A stretch of DNA of 64,000 nt from Flavobacterium sp. HTF. Lineage in GTDB: Bacteria > Bacteroidota > Bacteroidia > Flavobacteriales > Flavobacteriaceae. The DNA lies in contig NZ_QETH01000018.1 of the NCBI RefSeq assembly GCF_003105115.1, positions 1-64,000 on the forward strand, in the 5' to 3' direction. Every line of letters starts with the position of its first letter. The stretch's first letter is position 1. The notes below the pieces were generated by a model that saw only the letters and a program-made list of their open reading frames with translations, was not told the DNA's origin and did not search any database. Shown here piece after piece: positions 1 through 8,790 of this stretch. A program made the position numbers and the translations under genes.

Positions 1-63
1 ACTTTTCATTTATAGAATTTAGCAAAAACATATATTATATATTTGTTATTTTAATAAAAATCT

Positions 64-1074
64 ATGTTTATGACCCATCCCGAAATTTCTGTTATCATGC
101 CCGTTTATAATGCTGCGGACTTTTTAACCGAAAGTATCGAAAGCATATTAAATCAAACTTTCACTAATTTTGAACTGATAATCCTCAACGATAAATCGAC
201 AGACAACAGTTTAGAAGTAATCTCTAAATATCAACGAAGTGATTCCAGAATTATTATAATTGATAAAGACATTAACGTTGGGCCTGCAAATCTTAGAAAT
301 GAAGGACTTAAGATTGCAAAAGGGGAATTTGTTGCTTTAATGGACGCAGATGACATAGCATTACCACAACGTTTTGAGAAACAAATAAACGTCTTAAAGA
401 ATAGTCCGGAAATCGGGCTGTGCGGAACCTGGTTTACGTTTTTCGGATCTGAAAATAAACTAATCAAACATAGTATAACTTCTGATGCTATTAAAATTTC
501 TTTTCTACATAGCTGCAATATAGGTAACCCTACTGTCATGCTGCGAAAAGCCGCACTGGATAATTTGCAATTTGATAATGAATATGTTCCTGTAGAAGAT
601 TATGATTTGTGGAGCAGGTTATTGTCCAAAACCTCTTTTTATAACATCCCTGAGTCTTTGCTAAATTACAGACAGCATAATCAGAATATCAGTAAAACCA
701 AAATTGATAATGTAAACCGTGCTATAAGAAGGGTTAAAACAAATCAATTAAATCAATTTGGAATTGAAAGTTCTGATCCTAAAATTGATTCTTATATAAA
801 TGCCGTTTCAGTTAGAAAAAGGTTATCTCCTGATGCCATTTTTGAGGTTATCGCTGCTGCAAAGCATTTGACTGAACAGAATAAAAAGCTTACTATTTAC
901 AATCAGGAATTACTGGAAAAGCATATTGAAAAAACGTTAATACGAACTATCAGGAATGCAGGAAAATATAACCTGGAATTTTATAAACAGTTACAAAAAA
1001 ACGAAAAGGCGTTATTCCGAAAAATAAACACCCTTGATAAAACAATCCTGTTTTTTAAATCTCTAATCGGATAA
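64..1074 (+). CDS. family 2 glycosyltransferase
   Basis: This is a GT-A fold glycosyltransferase that would move a sugar from a nucleotide-sugar donor, probably on the cytoplasmic face during surface-polysaccharide synthesis. The N-terminal 110 residues carry the family pattern: ISVIMPVYN at about 8-16, LNDKSTDNS at 41-49 and the metal-binding DADD at 94-97. An EDYDLW acceptor-side motif lies near residue 178. There is no membrane segment. ATG codons at 64 and 70 are both possible, and the second (MTHPE) fits the family start equally well. It converges on the next glycosyltransferase with a 6-nt gap. Donor and acceptor cannot be told from sequence. Confidence 0.9.
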   Translation: MFMTHPEISVIMPVYNAADFLTESIESILNQTFTNFELIILNDKSTDNSLEVISKYQRSDSRIIIIDKDINVGPANLRNEGLKIAKGEFVALMDADDIALPQRFEKQINVLKNSPEIGLCGTWFTFFGSENKLIKHSITSDAIKISFLHSCNIGNPTVMLRKAALDNLQFDNEYVPVEDYDLWSRLLSKTSFYNIPESLLNYRQHNQNISKTKIDNVNRAIRRVKTNQLNQFGIESSDPKIDSYINAVSVRKRLSPDAIFEVIAAAKHLTEQNKKLTIYNQELLEKHIEKTLIRTIRNAGKYNLEFYKQLQKNEKALFRKINTLDKTILFFKSLIG

Positions 1075-1080
1075 TGTATT

Positions 1081-2049
1081 TTAACCGGATATCTTATTTT
1101 TTACAGAACGGATGAAAAATTTGATTTTAGCTTTTAATGGTGCCTGATCGATAAATTCTTTAATAGCATCCCTTTGTTTTGTATTATCAAGTTTTTTATC
1201 ATTAACCGTATTTAAAGCTTCAAAAGCAGAAGCTTTTAATAATCTCTTCATAACACGCTCCATATTTCTGGTACGTGACTGAGGAATGTTATCATATATT
1301 TCTTTTACATTCAGATATGATGAATAACGCTGGATAAAAGGCTTCTGAAGCGAATATATTCCTCCTGGATGCCATCTGTACACAGAGCTTTGAAAATTCA
1401 TATAAGCACCTTTTCCATTACACAATGCTAATGCGTAAAGCGTATTATCCTTTCCGTAAACAAATTTTTTATAATCAAGCGGATCAACAGCCGATTTTCT
1501 AAAAACAGAAGTCAGCGTATAAGTACAATAGGGTACAAATAAATTATCAAAATCTACAGTATAGATTTCAGGCAATGAATCCTTGAATTCGTTGGGAACC
1601 ATTTCGTCTCCTTTTTTCATAAAAAAGTCTGTCCAGGTTATCGCAAAATCTTCATGGCTTTCTAAAAAATCAACTTGTTTCTGCAGCTTCAAAGGATCAA
1701 TCCAGTAATCGTCCCCTTCGCACAAAGCAATGTATTTTCCTTTTGCTTTCGGAAAAGTAACATCACTCCAAAAATTGATTTTTTGAGAATATTGATTCAC
1801 CGTTTGCAAAACAGGCTTAATTATTAATGGATACTGCTCTGCAAATTCTTTTATTATAGAAGCTGTTGTATCCGTAGAAGCATCATCATGAATAATTATT
1901 TCGAAAGGAAAATTGGTTTCCTGGCTTAAAAAGCCATTTATCGTTTCCCTAATAAAATTTTCGTGGTTAAAGGCATCACATAAAATACTTACCAAAGGCT
2001 GTTCGGGATTTCCTTTCCAATTAAAAACAATGCTATTTTGATCTTTCAT
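1081..2049 (-). CDS. family 2 glycosyltransferase, last gene of the acyl-sugar operon
   Basis: This is a second GT-A glycosyltransferase, of a different subgroup from the gene at 64. LVSILCDAFNHE at about 19-30, HDDASTD at 54-60 and EGDDYW at 111-116 are the nucleotide-sugar and metal-binding signatures. No transmembrane helix is visible, so it should be cytoplasmic or peripheral. It lies 17 nt downstream of the PglD-like acyltransferase gene on the same strand, so it is probably the distal gene of the operon starting at the acyl carrier protein. That placement suggests it adds the modified sugar, or the residue next to it, to a lipid-linked oligosaccharide. The exact linkage is unknown. Confidence 0.9.
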   Translation of the reverse strand: MKDQNSIVFNWKGNPEQPLVSILCDAFNHENFIRETINGFLSQETNFPFEIIIHDDASTDTTASIIKEFAEQYPLIIKPVLQTVNQYSQKINFWSDVTFPKAKGKYIALCEGDDYWIDPLKLQKQVDFLESHEDFAITWTDFFMKKGDEMVPNEFKDSLPEIYTVDFDNLFVPYCTYTLTSVFRKSAVDPLDYKKFVYGKDNTLYALALCNGKGAYMNFQSSVYRWHPGGIYSLQKPFIQRYSSYLNVKEIYDNIPQSRTRNMERVMKRLLKASAFEALNTVNDKKLDNTKQRDAIKEFIDQAPLKAKIKFFIRSVKNKISG

Positions 2050-2066
2050 TCAACTATACTTTCTGC

Positions 2067-2702
2067 TTAAAAATTAAGGACTTTTGCAGGAACTCCAAAA
2101 ACAGTAGTTCCTTCTTTTACATTTTTGATTGCCAGGCTTGATGCTCCTACTGTTGCTCCTTTCCTTACCGTTACATTTGGCAGAACGGATGCTCTGGTAT
2201 GCAAACAGGTCTCTTCTTCCAAGACAACAAACCCACCGGTAAAACTATAAGTATTCAGGTGCGACCATTTACCGATTTTAGTATCATGTCCTAAACCCAC
2301 AAATCCCTGTATTGTAACAAAGTCTCCTATAATACAATCATTACTGATATTAGAATACATGAAAATAATTACCCCATTACCTATAACGGCATTCGTATTC
2401 TGAAATGATGTCGGATGAATCAGGTTGATAAATTTACCTCCTTTTGACAGTACAATTTCAACATAATGTTTTTTCCATTGTACACTTCCCAACGCACATA
2501 CAAAAACATCATTTTCCTGAATTTCATATTCTTCAACTGATGAAATAATTTCTGGATAATTTTCAAAACCGTTTAATGCATCTGATTTGTCATCCAGAAA
2601 TCCTTTTATGGTATATTCAGTATTATATCCGGAACAATCTTTTGCCAGGTCATGAACCTCACGACCGTAACCTCTCGCTCCTATTATAAGTAAGTTTTTC
2701 AT
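2067..2702 (-). CDS. PglD/NeuD-like sugar N/O-acyltransferase (left-handed beta helix)
   Basis: The N-terminal 90 residues form a small Rossmann-like domain (IIGARGYGRE at 6-15), followed by hexapeptide repeats of a left-handed beta helix (about 95-205). This is the layout of PglD and NeuD, which acylate amino sugars. GHDTKIG near residues 138-144 contains the conserved His-Asp that serves as base in PglD. PglD normally uses acetyl-CoA. Here the gene follows an ACP and two KASIII-like genes, so an acyl-ACP or acyl-CoA longer than acetyl is a reasonable alternative donor; that is inference. The start overlaps the end of the upstream KASIII gene by 4 nt, implying translational coupling. Confidence 0.85.
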   Translation of the reverse strand: MKNLLIIGARGYGREVHDLAKDCSGYNTEYTIKGFLDDKSDALNGFENYPEIISSVEEYEIQENDVFVCALGSVQWKKHYVEIVLSKGGKFINLIHPTSFQNTNAVIGNGVIIFMYSNISNDCIIGDFVTIQGFVGLGHDTKIGKWSHLNTYSFTGGFVVLEEETCLHTRASVLPNVTVRKGATVGASSLAIKNVKEGTTVFGVPAKVLNF

Positions 2703-3712
2703 TTTTCTACACTTAGGTTACAGGCAGCCCAGGAATATCCTACGCCAAATCCTGCCAGTATTATATTTTTGCTGTCTCCGATTTTTCCCTGCTTTTGAGC
2801 TTCGTATAATGCAATTGGAATTGTAGATGAAACTGTGTTTCCACAATCTTCCATTGCGATAAAAAACTTTTCCTCAGGAATTTTTATTTTTTTCCTTAAA
2901 TGGTTCAGCATGTATTTATTTGCCTGATGAAAAACAAATAAATCAATATCGTCTTTTGTTAAATTTGATTTTTCTAAAATGGCTTCTGTAAGCTTAGGTA
3001 CAAATTCACCTGTAAAATTAAAGATTTCAGCTCCGTTCATGAAAAGGTTTTTATCATTTCGGACATTCCCAAACTCATCAACCTTATCTTCATTTTCATC
3101 AGAAACCGGAAAACGCATTCCTCCTTGTTTTACAATCAGGTTTTCGGCACCTTTCCCGTCTGTTCCAAAAATAAAATTACCAATAGAACAAAATCCTTTT
3201 TCACTGGTTATTAAAGCTGCGGCTGCGGCATCTCCAAAAATAGTTTTATTGCTTTTATCTTTTGGGTGAATAAATTTCGAATAGGTTTCTGAAGTGATTA
3301 ACAAAACATTTTTTGCCATTTCTCCTGCAATCAAACCTTTAGCCAGACTCAGTCCATATACAAATCCCGAACAGCCTAAATTGAAATCCAGTGCTCCTAT
3401 TGAGGTCTGCAGGCCAAGTTTTTCCTGAATTATACATGCTGTTGTCGGCAGGAAATAATCCGGACTTTGTGTACAGAACAGTAAATAATCAATATCCGAT
3501 TTATTAATGTTATGCTCTTCAAATAATTTTTCAGCGGCTTTAACGGCCATATCAGATGAAAATTCATCTTTAGCACTTATGTGCCTGGAATTTATTCCGG
3601 TTTTTGAACTGATTTTTTCAATTCCCCATTCCGGAAACTCCTCGTTTATCAAATCATTAGATAAAACTGTTTCAGGCAGATAATACGAAATGGCTTTTAT
3701 ATTAGCTTTCAT
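2699..3712 (-). CDS. 3-oxoacyl-ACP synthase III-like condensing enzyme (second of two)
   Basis: This is a FabH/KASIII-type thiolase-fold enzyme of 337 residues, the normal length. The full catalytic triad is visible: Cys114 in LGCSGF, His262 in FHQAN and Asn292 in CGNTVSS, with the C-terminal GFGVGYSW loop. Such enzymes condense an acyl-CoA with malonyl-ACP without a prior acyl-ACP transfer. It follows the SDR gene by 8 nt and overlaps the acyltransferase gene by 4 nt. It differs clearly from the KASIII-like protein at 5549, so the two are unlikely to be redundant. Housekeeping fabH usually sits with plsX or rpmF, which are absent here, so a specialised role is favoured. Confidence 0.9.
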   Translation of the reverse strand: MKANIKAISYYLPETVLSNDLINEEFPEWGIEKISSKTGINSRHISAKDEFSSDMAVKAAEKLFEEHNINKSDIDYLLFCTQSPDYFLPTTACIIQEKLGLQTSIGALDFNLGCSGFVYGLSLAKGLIAGEMAKNVLLITSETYSKFIHPKDKSNKTIFGDAAAAALITSEKGFCSIGNFIFGTDGKGAENLIVKQGGMRFPVSDENEDKVDEFGNVRNDKNLFMNGAEIFNFTGEFVPKLTEAILEKSNLTKDDIDLFVFHQANKYMLNHLRKKIKIPEEKFFIAMEDCGNTVSSTIPIALYEAQKQGKIGDSKNIILAGFGVGYSWAACNLSVEK

Positions 3713-3720
3713 GGTCAGAA

Positions 3721-4464
3721 TTATATCGTTGAAGTTCTTCCTCCGTCTAATACTATATTTTGTCCTGTAATCCAGCTGCTTGCATCAGACAATAAAAATA
3801 CAATCGGATTGGCTACCTGAATCGGGTCTCCATATCCCAGAGGGTATTTTTTTTCGTCCTGCTGAATTACCTCTAAGGATAAATCTTCAATAGATTTTGA
3901 TGTAATTTCGGTTTTTACCATTCCTGGAGAGACACAATTTACACGTGTTTTACTCGCAGCAAATTCACTTGCCCAGACTTTTGAAATTGCAATTAAGGCA
4001 CCTTTGCTTGCCGCATAAATTCCGTTTCCTTTCATTCCGAACAAACCGGCAATTGACGAAACCAAAACAATTGAACTTGCTTTGTTTATTTTTTTCTTTT
4101 TGAAAATCAGATTAATGAGATACACAATTGAATCAAAATTTATGGATCGCATCTCGTTCATTAATTCTTCTGAATAAAACTTAACCGGCGCCAATGATAC
4201 AATTCCTGCCGAATGCACGATTCCGTCTATATTTTCAATAGAGTCAACAATAGCTTTAATATCATCCATTTTGGATAAATCGGCGGCGATAAAACTATTT
4301 TCGCTTCCGCATTCATCAATCAGTTTTTCCAGAAAATCTTTTCTTCTTGCAATAGCGATAAAAGTTCCGCCCTGTCTTGTAATTGCAAGGCAGGTTTCAT
4401 AACCAATTCCCGAAGATGCTCCGGTTACTAGGATTTTTTTTCCTGATAAATCAAATGGATTCAT
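3721..4464 (-). CDS. SDR-family oxidoreductase, FabG-like ketoreductase
   Basis: This is a classical short-chain dehydrogenase/reductase of 247 residues. It has TGASSGIG at 14-21 for the dinucleotide, a Ser pair near 136-137, and the YAASK catalytic motif (Tyr150, Lys154). The C-terminal region (SSWITGQNIVLDGG) is typical of FabG-like members. In this operon the likely job is reduction of a 3-oxoacyl-ACP made by the flanking KASIII-like enzymes to the 3-hydroxy form. Its start overlaps the stop of the Rieske gene by 1 nt (TAATG). It could instead act on a sugar, but ACP and KASIII neighbours make a beta-ketoacyl substrate more likely. Confidence 0.88.
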   Translation of the reverse strand: MNPFDLSGKKILVTGASSGIGYETCLAITRQGGTFIAIARRKDFLEKLIDECGSENSFIAADLSKMDDIKAIVDSIENIDGIVHSAGIVSLAPVKFYSEELMNEMRSINFDSIVYLINLIFKKKKINKASSIVLVSSIAGLFGMKGNGIYAASKGALIAISKVWASEFAASKTRVNCVSPGMVKTEITSKSIEDLSLEVIQQDEKKYPLGYGDPIQVANPIVFLLSDASSWITGQNIVLDGGRTSTI

Positions 4465-5552
4465 TATATATCTTTTAATTCTGTTTTATTATTAAAGTAT
4501 TTGTAGAAATTTAAAATTCTAAATTCTTCGTCGCCAAATCTTGGAGAAATGTCTTTAAAATTTACTAAGTTGGTTTGAATATTTTCTACAATTTTTTTGT
4601 CTTCATTCAAAACCAGATCCAAAGAATCGTTTGAACTATTATTAATAAAATCAATAATATTCTGTTCGGATTCACTTAGTTCTTTTTCAAATCTTGAAGA
4701 AAAATAACGCACTCTTAAAACGGTTTTAGAAGGTGATTCCGGAAGCATAAATCCAAAATAAAAACCTTTTCCTTCTACCGAACTTATAAACGCATTGGGA
4801 TAAATATAAAAATGCAGGTAGCCTTGTATTTTTAAAGTTCTGCCAGCCAGTGATTTTTCGATTATTTTATTTGGTTTTACACCTTCACCTTTTGGAAATT
4901 CACACCAGCTGTGAGCATCAAAGAAATCAAATTTTTCTGCCGCAACAGATCCAAAGCCCATTTTTGCAAATGAGTTTTCGTGAACCGATGTACAATGGTA
5001 GCATTCCAAAACATTTTCTACCAGAAGTTTCCAGTTTACTTTATGTTCTATAGCATAATCGATCGTCTTTGTACCAAAATGACTGCTGATTTCTGCTAAC
5101 GGATTAAACATAGAACCCAGATAATCGGGCAGGCTTTTCTCCAGCTGGTCATTTAATTTTATAAAAACAAAATCACCGCAAAAATCAACTTCATATTCTT
5201 TAAGACGCAGTTCATTAATAGTTTCTTTCTCAAATGAATTACGGCACATTAGCCCAACAACATTTCCTTTTTTTCCGTAAGTCCAGTTATGATATAAGCA
5301 GGAAGAGACTCTGTTTCCGTATGGTTCTTCATGAATTGTATTGAACCGGTGCAAACATACATTCTGAAAAGATTTTATTGCACCATTGTAGTTTTGGACA
5401 AAAATTTTATTTCCAAAATATTCAAAAGTAACAAAATCATTGTTGTTTAATAATTCATTTTTATGGGCAACCAGTATCCAGGATTCATTAAAAAACAAAG
5501 ATTTTTCTTTTTGATAAATATCTTCATCTATGTAATTTAGGTTCTTCATCAT
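4464..5552 (-). CDS. Rieske [2Fe-2S] non-heme iron oxygenase, alpha-subunit type
   Basis: The N-terminal Rieske domain has CLH at 66-68 and CLYH at 85-88, the Cys-His and Cys-His pairs that bind the 2Fe-2S cluster. The catalytic domain has the mononuclear-iron motif around 179-191 (ENVLECYHC then His191), and a C-terminal acidic EDKKIVENIQ segment that probably supplies the third ligand. It resembles choline/carnitine-type monooxygenases more than aromatic dioxygenases, and no small beta subunit is nearby. It needs an electron donor not encoded in this operon. Sitting between two KASIII genes with 4-nt and 1-nt overlaps, it probably hydroxylates or otherwise oxidises the acyl chain or the sugar. 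The substrate is unknown. Confidence 0.88.
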   Translation of the reverse strand: MMKNLNYIDEDIYQKEKSLFFNESWILVAHKNELLNNNDFVTFEYFGNKIFVQNYNGAIKSFQNVCLHRFNTIHEEPYGNRVSSCLYHNWTYGKKGNVVGLMCRNSFEKETINELRLKEYEVDFCGDFVFIKLNDQLEKSLPDYLGSMFNPLAEISSHFGTKTIDYAIEHKVNWKLLVENVLECYHCTSVHENSFAKMGFGSVAAEKFDFFDAHSWCEFPKGEGVKPNKIIEKSLAGRTLKIQGYLHFYIYPNAFISSVEGKGFYFGFMLPESPSKTVLRVRYFSSRFEKELSESEQNIIDFINNSSNDSLDLVLNEDKKIVENIQTNLVNFKDISPRFGDEEFRILNFYKYFNNKTELKDI

Positions 5553-6604
5553 ATTTCTATCAAATCTGAAATTACAGCATTTTGCAATCTGATTTTTGCT
5601 GTCCCCCAGGATAACCCAACTCCAAATCCACAGAGAATCAAATCCTGTGTCGTACTTGTCAGATCGTTTTTTAATTCTGTTACAATTGTCAATGGAATTG
5701 TTGTCGAAGAAGTATTTCCAAATTCTTTCAAAGAATACGGAACTTTTTCAACAGGAAGTTTTAATTTCTTAACAATCATTTTATTCATCATTAAATTAGC
5801 CTGATGAAAAACAAAATGATTTATAGCTTCCTTATCGAGTTCAAACTTTTCGATAAGTTTATTTACAGTTTTTGGCGCCTGTGAAATTCCAAAACTAAAA
5901 ACATCCATTCCGTCCAGAATTAACTGGCAGGCATTTCTTTCTATTCCCGGTGAAATTGTATGGTATGCCAGTGAATCAGAATTTATTCTGTTTCTTGAGC
6001 CACCGTCATTTATCATTATAGTTTTATAACCTGAGCCGTCTGTACCCAAATCAAAAAGTAAATCATCTGCATTTTCATCAAATTCAAATGCAGTCGCGCT
6101 GCCCCCGTCTCCAAAAAGCGGAACAGTACTTTTGTCTGTTTTGGAAAGTAATTTACTGCTTGTATCTCCGGCCAAAAGCAAACCTTTTTTTAAACCGGTT
6201 GCTTTCATCATTGCTGCAATTATTGAAATTCCGTAAACGTACCCCGAACAGCCTAAAGGCACATCAAAGGCAATACAATTGGTAGATAATCCTAATCTGT
6301 CCTGAAGTATGGCTGCAGAAACAGGCAAAATATAATCGGCAGTCTGAGAGACAAAAACTAAAATTTCAATTTCTTCTTTTTGCCAGTTAAGATCTTTGAT
6401 TAATTTTTCAGCAGCTTCACAACACAAATCAGAAGTACATATTTCATTTGTTGCAATACGTCTTTCTTCAACTCCGGTAGCTTCTACAAACTTCTGGATT
6501 TCTTCTTGTGTCAATATATCCAGATCAATATTGCGCTCCGTATTTTTAGGAACGCAACAAGATATACCTTTTATTGCAATACTATTTACTGAAAAAGTAG
6601 CCAT
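5549..6604 (-). CDS. 3-oxoacyl-ACP synthase III-like condensing enzyme (first of two)
   Basis: This KASIII-like enzyme of 351 residues keeps the catalytic Cys119 (LGCSGY), His267 (FHQAN) and Asn297 (FGNTSST). It lies 5 nt downstream of the acyl carrier protein gene, so the two probably work together: the ACP would carry malonyl and this enzyme would add it to a short acyl starter. Its sequence is well diverged from the second KASIII gene at 2699, suggesting different starters or chain lengths. Its stop overlaps the Rieske start by 4 nt. Whether it takes acetyl-CoA or the product of the other KASIII cannot be read from sequence. Confidence 0.9.
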   Translation of the reverse strand: MATFSVNSIAIKGISCCVPKNTERNIDLDILTQEEIQKFVEATGVEERRIATNEICTSDLCCEAAEKLIKDLNWQKEEIEILVFVSQTADYILPVSAAILQDRLGLSTNCIAFDVPLGCSGYVYGISIIAAMMKATGLKKGLLLAGDTSSKLLSKTDKSTVPLFGDGGSATAFEFDENADDLLFDLGTDGSGYKTIMINDGGSRNRINSDSLAYHTISPGIERNACQLILDGMDVFSFGISQAPKTVNKLIEKFELDKEAINHFVFHQANLMMNKMIVKKLKLPVEKVPYSLKEFGNTSSTTIPLTIVTELKNDLTSTTQDLILCGFGVGLSWGTAKIRLQNAVISDLIEI

Positions 6605-6609
6605 TTAAA

Positions 6610-6840
6610 TTACCCTTTATTTTTGATTATTTCGAAGATATCGTTTAATGAATTTGAAGATTTAATATCATCTCCTGTTAATTTTACTGAATATTCTTCA
6701 TCTGCCATTGCAATTAATGATAAGGCTGTCAATGAATCCCATTCGTCCAAATCTCTAAAAACAGTTTCTTGTTTAATTAATGTTGCATCTGTATCATCCA
6801 AAAGATCTGCAAAATTTTGCAAAAAAGCGTTGATTTCCAT
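6610..6840 (-). CDS. acyl carrier protein, first gene of the operon
   Basis: This 76-residue acidic helical protein has DEWDSLTAL at 32-40; Ser36 in the DSL motif is the phosphopantetheine attachment site. It is distinct from a housekeeping AcpP in its surrounding residues (DEWDSL rather than the usual GADSLD), which fits a specialised carrier. It is the first gene of a tightly packed operon with two KASIII-like enzymes, a ketoreductase, a Rieske oxygenase and a sugar acyltransferase, and would hold the acyl chain while it is built. A phosphopantetheinyl transferase is not in the window and must be supplied from elsewhere. Confidence 0.92.
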   Translation of the reverse strand: MEINAFLQNFADLLDDTDATLIKQETVFRDLDEWDSLTALSLIAMADEEYSVKLTGDDIKSSNSLNDIFEIIKNKG

Positions 6841-7036
6841 AGTATTCTTAAATTTATTTTGGGTTTATTATGTATTTGTTTCTATTATTTTTTCAGCAAA
6901 GCTATTTATTTTAGTCTAAGAAAACTATTCATAAAATATTGTTTCTCAGAGAATCAGCAGTAATCAAAAATTGTTGTATTTTTTATAATTCCTGCTTATG
7001 CTGATAAATCAGCTTTCTTTTGTTATTTTTACCCCA

Positions 7037-7044
7037 CAAATATA
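7037..7044 (-). promoter_or_regulatory. candidate -7 element for the ACP/KASIII operon
   Basis: On the minus strand this reads TATATTTG, an exact TAnnTTTG box of the Bacteroidota housekeeping sigma factor. It lies about 190 nt upstream of the acyl carrier protein start, in the divergent region shared with the aminotransferase gene. A good -33 TTTG at 19-21 nt spacing is not evident. The long leader (about 6841-7030) has no ORF. Confidence 0.4.
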
Positions 7045-7094
7045 ACAATAGTTTATCCTTTAAGGGTAATTAAACATACTAAATACATAATTAA

Positions 7095-8171
7095 ATGATT
7101 CCGGTAACCAAAACCTTTTTACCTCCGCAGGAAGAATATAATTCTTACGTAAAACGTGCATGGGATAACGTATGGCTCACAAATCGTGGTGAACTAACGC
7201 TGGAACTGGAAGAAAAGCTTAAAAATTATCTTAATGTTACGCATATTACGGTTACTAATAACGGTACAATGCCCATACAAATTGCATTAAAATTATTTGG
7301 TAAAGGAGGAGAAATAATCACTACACCTTTTTCTTATGTAGCAACTTCTGCTGCTATTGTATGGGAAAACTGCACTCCTGTTTTTGTGGACATAAATCCT
7401 GAATACCTTACAATAGACGAAACAAAAATTGAAGCTGCCATTACGTCAAAAACAACCGCTATTCTTGCGACTCACGTTTTTGGAAATCCTTGTCATATTG
7501 AAGCTATCGAAAATATAGCAAAAAAACATAATCTAAAGGTAATTTATGACGCAGCGCATTGTTTCGGAGTAAAATACAATAACGAATCTGTGTTTAATTT
7601 TGGAGATGTCAGCACCTGCAGTTTTCACGCAACAAAATTATTCCATACCGGAGAAGGCGGCGCTATGTTCTGCCATGATGATAAAATACACCACGAATTA
7701 TATTACAGCCATAATTTTGGACACGACGGGCCTCTCGCCTTTCATGGTCTTGGCGTCAATGCTAAAATTTCCGAATTACAATCGGCAATGGGATTAGCCG
7801 TTTTTCCTTACATGAATCACATTATCACAGAAAGAAAAAAGGTAACCGATTTCTATAATAACAACCTGAATTTTAAAAACTTAAAAAACTTAAAAATCAG
7901 AGAAAACACTGAATGGAATTATAGTTATTATCCTGTAATTTTTGATTCTGAAGCTACTTTATTAAAAGCTCTTGAAGAATTACAAAAAGAAAATATAATC
8001 CCAAGACGCTATTTTTATCCTTCTTTAAATACTATTGACCACACTAAGGGGGAGAAAATGCCAATATCAGAATCTATTGCGTTAAGAATAGTGTGTTTAC
8101 CTTTATATGTGGGGCTTTCTGAAAATGAATTGGAAAAAATCACAGATATTATAAACAAACTAACAGCATAA
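7095..8171 (+). CDS. DegT/DnrJ/EryC1/StrS-family sugar aminotransferase
   Basis: This is a PLP-dependent fold-type I aminotransferase that converts a keto-sugar nucleotide to an amino sugar. DAAH at 152-155 holds the PLP-nitrogen Asp, and SFHATKLFHTGEGG at 176-189 holds the Schiff-base Lys181. The length of 358 is normal. It is divergent from the acyl operon and shares the 254-nt intergenic region with it. Together they suggest that it makes a 4-amino (or 3-amino) deoxysugar that the PglD-like enzyme then acylates. The 4,6-dehydratase that would precede it is not in this window, so the rest of the locus should lie upstream of base 1 or elsewhere. Confidence 0.88.
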   Translation: MIPVTKTFLPPQEEYNSYVKRAWDNVWLTNRGELTLELEEKLKNYLNVTHITVTNNGTMPIQIALKLFGKGGEIITTPFSYVATSAAIVWENCTPVFVDINPEYLTIDETKIEAAITSKTTAILATHVFGNPCHIEAIENIAKKHNLKVIYDAAHCFGVKYNNESVFNFGDVSTCSFHATKLFHTGEGGAMFCHDDKIHHELYYSHNFGHDGPLAFHGLGVNAKISELQSAMGLAVFPYMNHIITERKKVTDFYNNNLNFKNLKNLKIRENTEWNYSYYPVIFDSEATLLKALEELQKENIIPRRYFYPSLNTIDHTKGEKMPISESIALRIVCLPLYVGLSENELEKITDIINKLTA

Positions 8172-8213
8172 AAAATTAAACTAATTTTCAAGTTCAGGTA
8201 AAATTTCTAGATT

Positions 8214-8786
8214 ATGAGTCAGGATATAAATACAGAAGTTCACAACGCTTACGAAGTTATCAAAGAAGGCGGAATCATCCTTTATCCAACAGATACTGTT
8301 TGGGGAATTGGCTGTGATGCTACAAATCCGGAAGCTGTTGCTAAAATATATAAATTAAAACAGCGTGCTGAAACTCAAAGTATGATTGTATTGATGAATA
8401 GCGAAAAAATGATGTACAATGTTTTTAAAAACATCCCTGAAGTTGCCTGGCAAATTTTAGATTTATCTGAAAAACCAACCACGCTAATTTTGGATGATGC
8501 CAGAAATGTAGCCCACAATATTATTGCAGCCGATAAATCTCTTGGAATAAGATTAGTAAAAGAGCCTTTTTGTTTTAAATTAATGGAAAGAATGAAAAAA
8601 CCATTAGTTTCAACTTCTGCCAATATTTCGGGACAGCCTACGCCAATTGCCTTTAAGGATATTAGTCCGGAAATCATCAAGGGTGTTGACTACGTTGTAA
8701 AACTTAATCAGGACAAAATTGCCGGGAAACCTTCAACAATTATCAAATTAACAAACGATTCGCAGGTAAAAGTGATTAGGAAGTAG
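8214..8786 (+). CDS. L-threonylcarbamoyladenylate synthase (Sua5/YciO/YrdC family)
   Basis: This makes threonylcarbamoyl-AMP from threonine, bicarbonate and ATP, the first step of the universal t6A37 modification of ANN-decoding tRNAs. The YrdC fold is shown by YPTDTVWGIGCDA at about 24-36, the KLKQR basic segment at 47-51 and STSANISGQ at 133-141. At 190 residues it is the short TsaC form without the Sua5 C-terminal domain. The YciO subfamily is hard to exclude by eye. It follows the aminotransferase by 42 nt but is functionally unrelated, so it may have its own promoter. Confidence 0.85.
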   Translation: MSQDINTEVHNAYEVIKEGGIILYPTDTVWGIGCDATNPEAVAKIYKLKQRAETQSMIVLMNSEKMMYNVFKNIPEVAWQILDLSEKPTTLILDDARNVAHNIIAADKSLGIRLVKEPFCFKLMERMKKPLVSTSANISGQPTPIAFKDISPEIIKGVDYVVKLNQDKIAGKPSTIIKLTNDSQVKVIRK

Positions 8787-8790
8787 TTTT

